This document shows, in pieces, positions 49,488-55,914 of a stretch of 55,914 bases of DNA (the first letter of the stretch is position 1; each line of letters opens with the position of its first letter). The translations under genes and the position numbers were made by a program. The notes beneath the pieces are model-generated. The model was not told the DNA's origin and searched no databases. It was given only the letters and a program-made list of their open reading frames with translations. This DNA is from Nocardia acidivorans NBRC 108247 (GTDB lineage: Bacteria > Actinomycetota > Actinomycetes > Mycobacteriales > Mycobacteriaceae), in contig NZ_BDAW01000063.1 in the NCBI RefSeq assembly GCF_001625085.1, forward strand, positions 1 to 55,914. Direction: 5' to 3'.

Positions 49488-51202
49488 GCGATCCCACCGA
49501 TGCCACCGGATCGAGCGGTGCGCAAATGCAGCGGATCTGGATTCCCAGCAACAGGCTGATGCGGCTGGATCCGGTGAAGTTCAACCCTCCGAAGAAGTAT
49601 CTGCTTTCCAAAGCGGTGAAGGATTTATACGAGGCGTTGCCGGAGACCTATAAGAAGATCTTCGACAGCTTCGGCACCGGGAAGACGACCCCGCCCCCAC
49701 TGAAGAGCGATCCGTCTCAGCTGGCGGCACTGGGGTCGGAGTCGTTGGACGCGATCGCCAAGCAGAAGGGTTCGGGTACAACCAGTTATCTCGAGGCCGT
49801 GACGCGGCTCAAGGCATCTTTCCAGAACCTCAAACTCGCGGACGCCAATATCGCGCCGCTGGCGAACAAGACGGCCAGCGTCTCACAGGCCGCCCAGCAG
49901 GCGATCAACGATATGATCGACGCGATTCACGAGAGTGCGAAACAGCTGCCCACCACCACCACCGACGATTGGGTGCAGACCTATCTCGCGGACGCGGCCG
50001 ATCGGGCGACCGCCACCCTCAATCGGGCGAAGGCCCAATACGAATTGCTGGGCAAGGGAGTCGACGACGCCACCGGTAAGCTCCCGCCCGATGTGGAAGC
50101 CCGGCTCAAGGCACTGGAAGGCAAATCCGGCGCGGGCGATCCGCCCCCGGTCGACTCCAGCCAGCGGAGGTTGGGTGGCCTGGACAACGGATCGGGGTAT
50201 CAGCCGTCGAACCGCCGCCTCGGATCGTGGAATCCCGAGTTGATTCCGGGAGGCAGCGGCCAGCCCCGGGGCAGTACGGCGCCGGATCCGACCCTGCCGT
50301 CCAAGACCGAGGGGACCACACCGCCCGATACGTCCAAAGATGATCTGATCCGGAATATCCGGAATATCGGTCAGCAGCCCGATGCCACCCCGCAACAGCC
50401 CCAATACCCGAATATGGCAACGCCTTCCACGATGGGTGGAATGAGCGGCGGCATGGATCCGATGAGCATGATGTTGCCGTCGCTGCTGAGTGCGATGCAG
50501 CCCAATATGAACGATCGGCTCCAAGCCGATCCGAACCGGTACGACCGTTACGGCCAGGATCCCTACGACCAGTATCCGCAGAATGCCGTGCCGGTGCAGG
50601 CGTCTCCCGCCGCGGTCACGCCGCAGGCTCCGACCACCACGCCGCCCGCTGCCACCACGACCGCACCCGCGCCCACCGACAAGCCCGCTCCGGCGCAGCC
50701 CGCCGCTCCGGCGACGCTCACCCCGGATGCCGATGGGGGAGTGGACTATCCGTTCCCCGACGGCAAGACCCAGCGGGTATCGGTCATCGTGGCCAAGGCG
50801 CTGGACAAGGCGTTCGGGAACAAGAAGGGCACCGATGCGCAGGCGGCGTACGCGGACACCACCGCCAAGTGGTCCGATAGCAAGCAGATTGGCGATCGGG
50901 TGGATCCGAGCCAGCTGATGACCGGTGATGTCGGCATCTGGGAGAGCCCGGATCTGGTGGCGATCGTGCGCGCCATGGGATCCGAGGCCGAGGCGACGCT
51001 CGATCTCATCGTGAACGGGGAACTGCGCCGATATCCGGATCAGATCTCGGAGACGACAGGCGATCTCGGCAAATTCGTGGGCTGGGCGCACCCGCGCGGT
51101 ATCGAGATCACCGGGACCAGCGCCAAGCACACCGACGGTGCCGCGCCCGGAACCGTCGATCCCGCAGCATCTTTGCCAGTGGTCGCGGCTCCGGCGAGTT
51201 GA
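49484..51202 (+). CDS. Large ESX/type IV-associated protein, helical N-terminus, Pro-rich linker, C40-like C-terminus
   Basis: The 572-residue protein has a helical N-terminal domain (about 25-215, resembling an ESX substrate or DUF4226-type helical domain), a long disordered part rich in Pro/Gln/Met (215-420), and an alpha/beta C-terminal domain (about 425-550). The latter, with SQLMTGDVGIWESPDLVAIVR, recalls the P-G-D-x-x-x-W turn of NlpC/P60 domains but shows no Cys-His pair, so it would be inactive. Function unknown; possibly a secreted scaffold. Starts within the preceding stop. Confidence 0.68.
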   Translation: MSDPTDATGSSGAQMQRIWIPSNRLMRLDPVKFNPPKKYLLSKAVKDLYEALPETYKKIFDSFGTGKTTPPPLKSDPSQLAALGSESLDAIAKQKGSGTTSYLEAVTRLKASFQNLKLADANIAPLANKTASVSQAAQQAINDMIDAIHESAKQLPTTTTDDWVQTYLADAADRATATLNRAKAQYELLGKGVDDATGKLPPDVEARLKALEGKSGAGDPPPVDSSQRRLGGLDNGSGYQPSNRRLGSWNPELIPGGSGQPRGSTAPDPTLPSKTEGTTPPDTSKDDLIRNIRNIGQQPDATPQQPQYPNMATPSTMGGMSGGMDPMSMMLPSLLSAMQPNMNDRLQADPNRYDRYGQDPYDQYPQNAVPVQASPAAVTPQAPTTTPPAATTTAPAPTDKPAPAQPAAPATLTPDADGGVDYPFPDGKTQRVSVIVAKALDKAFGNKKGTDAQAAYADTTAKWSDSKQIGDRVDPSQLMTGDVGIWESPDLVAIVRAMGSEAEATLDLIVNGELRRYPDQISETTGDLGKFVGWAHPRGIEITGTSAKHTDGAAPGTVDPAASLPVVAAPAS

Positions 51203-51230
51203 TCGCAGGGCGGCCGGAAGGAACTCCGAT

Positions 51231-52745
51231 ATGGCAATGAACGTCGATCCGGGGGAGCTGATCGAGGCGGCCGCCACCCTGTGGCGACTGGTGGAACAGG
51301 CCCACGCGGGGCTGCCGACCGGCTGGGTGACGCCCGCGGGCGCGGACCTGCCCTCCACGGTGGCTTCGGCATTCCACACCGCGCACGCGGAATCGGCGTT
51401 CAACTCGCTGATCGGCATTGCCAACAGGGCCGGGCCGCACGCGTACCAGATCGGTTCCTCCGCGGTCGAATACACGCTCGCCGATGACGCGGGGGGCCGG
51501 ATGATCAGCGGCTCCGGCGCGGAGACACTCACCAATCCCGTGCCCAAGGTGCCACCGTTCGGACTGCGCCAGGCGCCGCTGCCGCCGACGGTCGCGGGTG
51601 CGCCCGCGGTGGATCCGCTCACCTTCGCACAGCAGTTGCGTTCCGGTCCCGGACCGGGTCCGGCGCGGGCGTTCGCGAGCTCGATTCGGCAATATCTGGA
51701 CGGCCCGCATCGCGAAGCCGTCGCCGGGTTCGAGAGCCTGGTGCCGATCATGAACAAATGGACGCCGGTGGGCACAACGGTGGCCGAACACCTGAACATG
51801 TTCGGGAATCAGCTCGACGAAATCGGCAGCAGCATGGGCACACTCGCGGCGAATGTCGACGATTACGCCAACGCTTTCCAGGCCGCCAAGGATCGGCATC
51901 CGACGCCACAGGAGATCCTGGCCACCCGTAAGCGCCTACTCTCCGCCATGCGCTCGAAGGATTCGGCCGCACTGGCACAGGCCCTTGCCGAATTCAATGA
52001 GCAGAACGGACTTTCGGCGCAGACGCACGCCGACTACACCGGCGAGATCGGCAGAACCCTGCCCACCTCCGGTGGCATGGGCGAGCCGGGGAACGGCACA
52101 CCGGGCGATACGACCGGCGGCTCCGGGGGCAAGGGCACCGGCGGCGGGCAGGGCGATCAGAGCAGCAGCATGCTGATGTCGATGCTGCCCTCGCTGCTGA
52201 GCAGTCTCACCAACTCGGCGAGTTCACTGTCGCAACATAATTCGACGACGGGGGACAACCCCGACGCCGCGCTCGACTATCCGGGAGATCAGCTGCCCGA
52301 ACTCCCGTCCTTCACCGGTGGCGGTGGCAGCCCCGGGGGCGGCGACCCGGGATCGCCGGGCGTTCCCAATGTCCCGGTTTACAACGTCGCTCAAATGCCC
52401 GGTGTCAGCGCGCCCGCGACGCTGGGTAACTCGGGCCTGCCCCGCGCCCCCGTCATCGAGGCGCTGCCGGGCCAGTCCGCGGGCAATCCGGCCGCACGAG
52501 CGGGCGGCTCACCCTATATGCCCTATATGCCGATGGGTGCGGGGTTGGGCGGCGCCGGTGGGGGCGGCGGCGGTAACGACCGCTCCCGCGTGGTCGCCTG
52601 GCATCCGGACCGCCTCATGTACGTCGACGACACACCGCACACCGATGCGGTGATCGGCGAGAAGCCGACCATCGCCCCGACCGTGACACCCCCGACGCCG
52701 GCCCACGCCAATCAGGCGCCGACCAATTCCGGAGGCCCCGTATGA
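51231..52745 (+). CDS. EspB-like PE-PPE type VII secretion substrate
   Basis: The 504-residue protein has a PE-like helical pair (about 5-85), a proline-rich turn, a PPE/EspB-like helical domain (about 125-240, with IRQYLDGPHREAVAGFESL and WTPVGTTVAEHLNMFGNQLDEIG), then a Gly/Pro/Ser-rich disordered tail. EspB of Mycobacterium is a PE-PPE fusion exported by ESX-1 that forms heptameric rings; the same domain order is seen here. AAGGAACTCCGAT precedes ATG 51231. Neighbours (YbaB-like, small helical proteins) also resemble ESX-1 accessory genes. Confidence 0.78.
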   Translation: MAMNVDPGELIEAAATLWRLVEQAHAGLPTGWVTPAGADLPSTVASAFHTAHAESAFNSLIGIANRAGPHAYQIGSSAVEYTLADDAGGRMISGSGAETLTNPVPKVPPFGLRQAPLPPTVAGAPAVDPLTFAQQLRSGPGPGPARAFASSIRQYLDGPHREAVAGFESLVPIMNKWTPVGTTVAEHLNMFGNQLDEIGSSMGTLAANVDDYANAFQAAKDRHPTPQEILATRKRLLSAMRSKDSAALAQALAEFNEQNGLSAQTHADYTGEIGRTLPTSGGMGEPGNGTPGDTTGGSGGKGTGGGQGDQSSSMLMSMLPSLLSSLTNSASSLSQHNSTTGDNPDAALDYPGDQLPELPSFTGGGGSPGGGDPGSPGVPNVPVYNVAQMPGVSAPATLGNSGLPRAPVIEALPGQSAGNPAARAGGSPYMPYMPMGAGLGGAGGGGGGNDRSRVVAWHPDRLMYVDDTPHTDAVIGEKPTIAPTVTPPTPAHANQAPTNSGGPV

Positions 52746-53083
52746 CCGATATCCATCCCGATGTCCAAGCCGCCCTGGACGCCGCGCGCGATCTGCGCCA
52801 TCGCATCGCCGACCTGCGCGAGCGGATCAACGGCATCCGTGCGCGCCGCCCCTCACCCAGCGGAGCGGTGGTCCCGGAGGTCGATGCCATGGGCCGCCTC
52901 ACCGACCTCTACTTCGCGCCCGGCACCACCGCGCGCTTCGGCAATGCCGAACTGGTCGCCGAGATCATGGCCGCGATCGGCGAGAGCACCGCCGATGCCG
53001 GACGCCAATACCGGGTCATCATGGATGTCGAACCGTGGCCGGAAACGGTGACCGCGGAACCCGCCGCAAGCGGAACACCATGA
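52742..53083 (+). CDS. YbaB/EbfC-like small protein (EspL-like)
   Basis: The 113-residue protein has a helical start (HPDVQAALDAARDLRHRIADLRERI), a beta region containing VPEVDAMGRLTDLYFAPG, and a C-terminal helix (NAELVAEIMAAIGESTADA). This is the YbaB/EbfC nucleoid-associated fold, which in mycobacterial ESX-1 loci is represented by EspL. It overlaps both neighbours by four bases (ATGA). Possible chaperone or stabilising factor for the secreted proteins around it. Confidence 0.75.
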   Translation: MTDIHPDVQAALDAARDLRHRIADLRERINGIRARRPSPSGAVVPEVDAMGRLTDLYFAPGTTARFGNAELVAEIMAAIGESTADAGRQYRVIMDVEPWPETVTAEPAASGTP

Positions 53084-53766
53084 CCGGGGCGGAAATCGAA
53101 GCGGGCACCGAAACCGAAAGCGCGGTCACCGTCGCCGATACCGTGCAGTGGCTTCATGATGAGGGTCTGGCCCGGCTGGCCGTCATCGGCGCGACCGCCC
53201 CGAGCCCCATTGTGGCCTTCACCGTGGAGGTCGCCACCGGCACGGTGACCGCCTTCCCGGTCGCGGTCACCGGACCGGGCACCGACGTGCTGACCCTGCC
53301 CGCAGACGATCTGCCGCCCCCGAGCGGTACCGCGAAACGCCTTGTGGTGGTGGGACTTACCGCCACCGAATCGGTGCTGGTGCTGGATCTGGCCGCCCTG
53401 CCCACGCTGGGCATCCACGCCGCACGCCCGGAGACGACGGCGCGGGCGTGGGTGGCGCAACTGCTGCTCGATCCGGAGATCACCATCACCACCAACAGTG
53501 CCGATCTGGCGGTCCCGGCCGGGAACCGGTGCCGGTTCACCTTCATCCCGGGCGGCGGCACCCTGTTGATGGTGGACGATAAGCGCCCGCCCCTGACCAC
53601 CGTCACCCTCAATCCGGCCGGTGACGGAACCGAACAACTCGATGTGGCCGACGACGGCTCCGCGGAGCTGTATCTGGGCAACCGGTTCTGGCAGCTGCGG
53701 CACGTTCTGGGCATCGGCGACCTCACCTGGGCCGCGCTCACCGCCCAACTCGAACCGGCGGACTGA
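53080..53766 (+). CDS. Hypothetical ESX-associated protein (EspG-like position)
   Basis: The 228-residue soluble protein is rich in beta-strands with alternating hydrophobic residues (for example AVIGATAPSPIVAFTVEVAT, RLVVVGLTATESVLVLDL). ESX-1 loci of mycobacteria carry EspG or EspH-type cytosolic chaperones with beta-rich cores next to PE/PPE genes, but sequence similarity cannot be asserted by eye. Overlaps the YbaB-like gene by four bases. Confidence 0.6.
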   Translation: MTGAEIEAGTETESAVTVADTVQWLHDEGLARLAVIGATAPSPIVAFTVEVATGTVTAFPVAVTGPGTDVLTLPADDLPPPSGTAKRLVVVGLTATESVLVLDLAALPTLGIHAARPETTARAWVAQLLLDPEITITTNSADLAVPAGNRCRFTFIPGGGTLLMVDDKRPPLTTVTLNPAGDGTEQLDVADDGSAELYLGNRFWQLRHVLGIGDLTWAALTAQLEPAD

Positions 53767-53808
53767 CAACCGAATTCGCGCCACCGACCGATGACGACAG
53801 GAGCACCC

Positions 53809-54159
53809 ATGGACGACGATTTCGACCCCTACGACGCGGCGCCACCGCAGGCCCCGGACTGGCGGAACATGACCCACGAGGTCTTCAATCCCGATCACAG
53901 CGCGGGCGCGGCCTGCAACCGGGACGGCGAGATCATCGGCCTGCACATCACCGACGAGGCCCGCGACAACGGCGACACCTGGCTGGCCGCGGAGATCCTG
54001 CGTCTGGCCCGGCTGGCGCATCTCAAATCGCGCGTCGCCCTGCGCGCGGAGATGGAATACAACGGCACCCTCCCGCACACCATCGACTCCTTCGACCTGC
54101 CGACCGAAGCCTCCTATCGCGCCGCCGAAGCCGCCGAATTCGGCACGGCCAGGCGCTGA
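53809..54159 (+). CDS. Small YbaB/Esp-like protein
   Basis: The 116-residue acidic protein has DDDFDPYD at its N-terminus, a central beta part with GEIIGLHITDEARDNGDTW, and a helix with AAEILRLARLAHLKSRVAL. The arrangement resembles the second YbaB-like protein of some ESX loci. ATG 53809 has AGGAG six bases upstream; ATG 53791 would add six residues without a good site. Function unknown. Confidence 0.6.
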   Translation: MDDDFDPYDAAPPQAPDWRNMTHEVFNPDHSAGAACNRDGEIIGLHITDEARDNGDTWLAAEILRLARLAHLKSRVALRAEMEYNGTLPHTIDSFDLPTEASYRAAEAAEFGTARR

Positions 54160-54179
54160 TTCGTGAACGGGACCCCATC

Positions 54180-54500
54180 GTGACCCATAAGCTCGATATC
54201 GACGAACCTGACGAGATCATCGCCGCCGCGGGGCGCGTCACCACCGCGGCCGCCGCGGTGACCGGACGCGCCACGACCGCGATCGCCGGGCTCGTCCCGG
54301 TGGGCGCGGCACGCTGCGACCTCGACCACGCGCTGCTCGGCGTCCTGCACTGGGTCACGACGAGCTGTGCCGACGCCACGATGTCGGACAGCACCGGCTC
54401 CTCCGCCGCACACCATTTCATCGTGCGGACGGCCCAGGCGCTCGCCACGGCCGACGACCACGGTCGCGTCGCCGTGCACCGGTCCGCCGACCGGATCTGA
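54180..54500 (+). CDS. EspC/WXG100-like helical protein
   Basis: The 106-residue protein is Ala-rich and helical; two helices (about residues 10-40 and 50-98) are joined by a short turn. The N-terminal segment LDIDEPDEIIAAAGRVTTAAAAVTG matches the ESX EspC/CFP-10-like pattern without a W-x-G motif. GTG 54180 is chosen; the upstream frame is short. It is followed after 11 bases by the large ESX-like gene that leaves the window. Confidence 0.6.
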   Translation: MTHKLDIDEPDEIIAAAGRVTTAAAAVTGRATTAIAGLVPVGAARCDLDHALLGVLHWVTTSCADATMSDSTGSSAAHHFIVRTAQALATADDHGRVAVHRSADRI

Positions 54501-54511
54501 ACTCCCCCCCG

Positions 54512-55914
54512 ATGCGGCCGCACTATGAGAACCCCTACTGGGATGCCATTGTCGGAGACAACTGGCCCGGTATCGAGGACGGAGCTTGGCGCACACTGGA
54601 ATCCGTCGCGCGCACCGGTGCGGCCGAGATGGATGTCACCGGGTTCGGACAGGCGCGCCGCGCTTTCGACGATCACATTCGGGTCAGTGCCGCGCTGCAA
54701 CCGGTGCAGGACGCGCTGCGCGCCGAACAGCACCGGTTGTGGGCACTGGCCGATGCCCTGAATCTGGCCGCGGATCTCTTCGGGGAAATGGCGGAGCTGG
54801 TGCGCCGAACCTGTTCGCGCATACTCGATATCGTCGATTCGGCGGTAACGGGCATCCGGGGCGAGACCGCCCCGGCGGAGGAGACCGAGGCCGAACGCGA
54901 CGATCGGCTGGCCCGCATCGGCCGCATCATTCGCAATGCCCGCGACGAGGTCGCCGCGGTGATGGCCCGCGCCACGCAACAGGCGGGGCCGCAGGGTTTT
55001 CCGGAGCTGTCGGCGATCGCGGATCTGCTCGGCATACCCGGAATCGGGGATCCCGGGCCGGGATGGCAGCCGCCGGGAGTTCCCGGCGGTCCCGGGCGGC
55101 CCGGCAAAGGCTCCGGACCCGGCTCGAAGCATCCGCCCGGACCGAACCGAGACCGACCCGGATCGGCTGTGCCGGGGCCGGATTCGGATAAACCTCCGGT
55201 TCCGCCGGTGCTCCCTGTCGGGGATGGCGCCCCGCCGGGCGGTTCTCCCGGAGACCTACCGAATGGAGATGTGCCCGCCGACCGGCCGGTGAGCGTTCCG
55301 CCCGATGGGGCGGCGATAACGGACCCGGCACGGCAGGACCGGCCGCCCGGATCGTCCGACTACGGCGTCGGCGGCGGTCCGAAGGGGAACGAGGCGTCCT
55401 GGTATCGGCCGCCCGCGCCACAGCCGGGCATGCCGGGTACGGTGCCCGGCTTCATCGGCGGTACGCCGGGTGTGATGCCGCCGCAACACTATTCGTTCGA
55501 TGAGTCGGTGACGGACTCGGGCGGTGGCCCGCACGAACCCGGAGCGACGGCGACGACCGGCACTACCGCTCGCGCCGACTCCGCCGCCACCGAGCGTTCG
55601 GTATCGGATTCGGACTCCTCTGCGAAATCGACCGGCGGGGAATCGGATTCGCGGGCGGGCATGAACCCCTCCGACTCTGTTCCCGACCTAGCCGGTGCGA
55701 GCGCCGGTGCGTCCGGTGCTCCCACCGCGACGGGCGGCCCGATGCCGTTTCTGCCGCTCGGTCCCGCCGCGGCGACGGTGCCGCCCGCCGCGGTGCGGAG
55801 TCCCGGGGCACAGTCGATTTCGGCCCAGACCGGTACGGGCTCCGGAGCTGGCAGCGGTACCGGCGCGGGCGCGGCGACCGGAGGTGCGGCGGCGAACAGC
55901 GCGGCTCGGGCACC
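54512..55914 (+). CDS. Large helical plus Pro/Gly-rich protein, possible ESX-exported or polymorphic-toxin-like protein (3' partial)
   Basis: From ATG 54512 the frame stays open to the right edge (467 codons). Residues 1-190 are helical with NWPGIEDGAWRTLESVART and AFDDHIRVSAALQPVQDAL, resembling the N-terminal ESX-type domain of large exported proteins. From about 190 on the protein is disordered: Pro/Gly repeats (PGVPGGPGRPGKGSGPG), acidic and Ser/Thr/Ala stretches. Such a leader often carries a C-terminal enzyme or toxin domain, which would lie beyond the window. Type not decidable here. Confidence 0.7.
   Translation, partial: MRPHYENPYWDAIVGDNWPGIEDGAWRTLESVARTGAAEMDVTGFGQARRAFDDHIRVSAALQPVQDALRAEQHRLWALADALNLAADLFGEMAELVRRTCSRILDIVDSAVTGIRGETAPAEETEAERDDRLARIGRIIRNARDEVAAVMARATQQAGPQGFPELSAIADLLGIPGIGDPGPGWQPPGVPGGPGRPGKGSGPGSKHPPGPNRDRPGSAVPGPDSDKPPVPPVLPVGDGAPPGGSPGDLPNGDVPADRPVSVPPDGAAITDPARQDRPPGSSDYGVGGGPKGNEASWYRPPAPQPGMPGTVPGFIGGTPGVMPPQHYSFDESVTDSGGGPHEPGATATTGTTARADSAATERSVSDSDSSAKSTGGESDSRAGMNPSDSVPDLAGASAGASGAPTATGGPMPFLPLGPAAATVPPAAVRSPGAQSISAQTGTGSGAGSGTGAGAATGGAAANSAARA

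Noticed and set aside
49883..51799. 638-codon minus-strand frame in the secretion locus
   Set aside because: Covers the ends of two real plus-strand genes; rich in Arg/His/Gly without motifs.
38315..55914. Integrative conjugative element
   Set aside because: No integrase, relaxase, coupling protein, att repeats or tRNA end visible; could change with sequence beyond the right edge.

Overview
The window comes from the chromosome of a high-GC, mycolic-acid-type actinobacterium, most probably Nocardia or a close relative. The pointers are a DesA1-like acyl-ACP desaturase, an EspC-like/alpha-beta hydrolase pair, PE/PPE-like (EspB-like) and YbaB-like ESX proteins, an LdtMt2-like L,D-transpeptidase, LppP/LprE-type lipoprotein, a WhiB-like protein, and the lexA / small membrane protein / nrdR / hrpA neighbourhood. 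No rRNA, tRNA, transposase, integrase or CRISPR array was seen.

Layout. 1-6.4 kb: PucR regulator, a secreted HNH-like lipoprotein, a hypothetical protein, and an agmatine-to-putrescine operon (aguB-aguA-TetR) preceded by two copies of one palindromic operator. 6.3-10.6 kb: L,D-transpeptidase, then a left-running operon ECF sigma - Rieske protein - cupredoxin - Tat metallophosphoesterase, in which the Rieske protein sits where an anti-sigma factor would be. A 31-codon ORF with a good ribosome binding site lies upstream. 10.8-15.6 kb: LppP/LprE-like lipoprotein, TDT/SLAC1 transporter, ABC1 kinase, GntR regulator. 15.6-18.7 kb: a zone of decay with three short-chain dehydrogenase (SDR) pseudogenes, an SRPBCC protein, a holin-like membrane protein and two small ORFs. 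18.7-25.2 kb: flippase-like protein, TetR remnant, desaturase, EspC-like plus DUF1023 hydrolase pair, two hypothetical proteins. 25.2-33.3 kb: lexA and a divergent DivS-like gene with two SOS boxes between them, a secreted protein, nrdR, and a 1458-residue HrpA helicase with a large disordered insertion. 33.4-38.3 kb: Pr6Pr protein, GNAT, MerR, WhiB-like, ROK and PAS-like genes; a related palindrome recurs before the WhiB-like and PAS-like genes.

38.3 kb to the end is the most unusual part: one long rightward array. It begins with a conjugation-type secretion core (TcpC/VirB8-like, small hydrophobic protein, TcpE-like, VirB4-like ATPase, VirB6/TrbL-like channel, anchored exported protein, NlpC/P60 hydrolase). 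It then runs into an FxsB-type radical SAM/SPASM maturase, a 40-residue peptide gene with a strong ribosome binding site, a glycine-rich hydrophobic protein, and a set of type VII (ESX)-style proteins (EspB-like PE-PPE protein, YbaB-like protein, small helical proteins, and a large Pro/Gly-rich protein cut by the window edge). No relaxase or coupling ATPase is visible. I infer a chromosomal hybrid of type IV-like machinery, ESX-like cargo and a peptide-modifying radical SAM enzyme, possibly used for protein or effector delivery rather than DNA transfer.

Dispersed palindromic elements (four REP-like copies), several hairpin terminators and multiple gene remnants punctuate the window.
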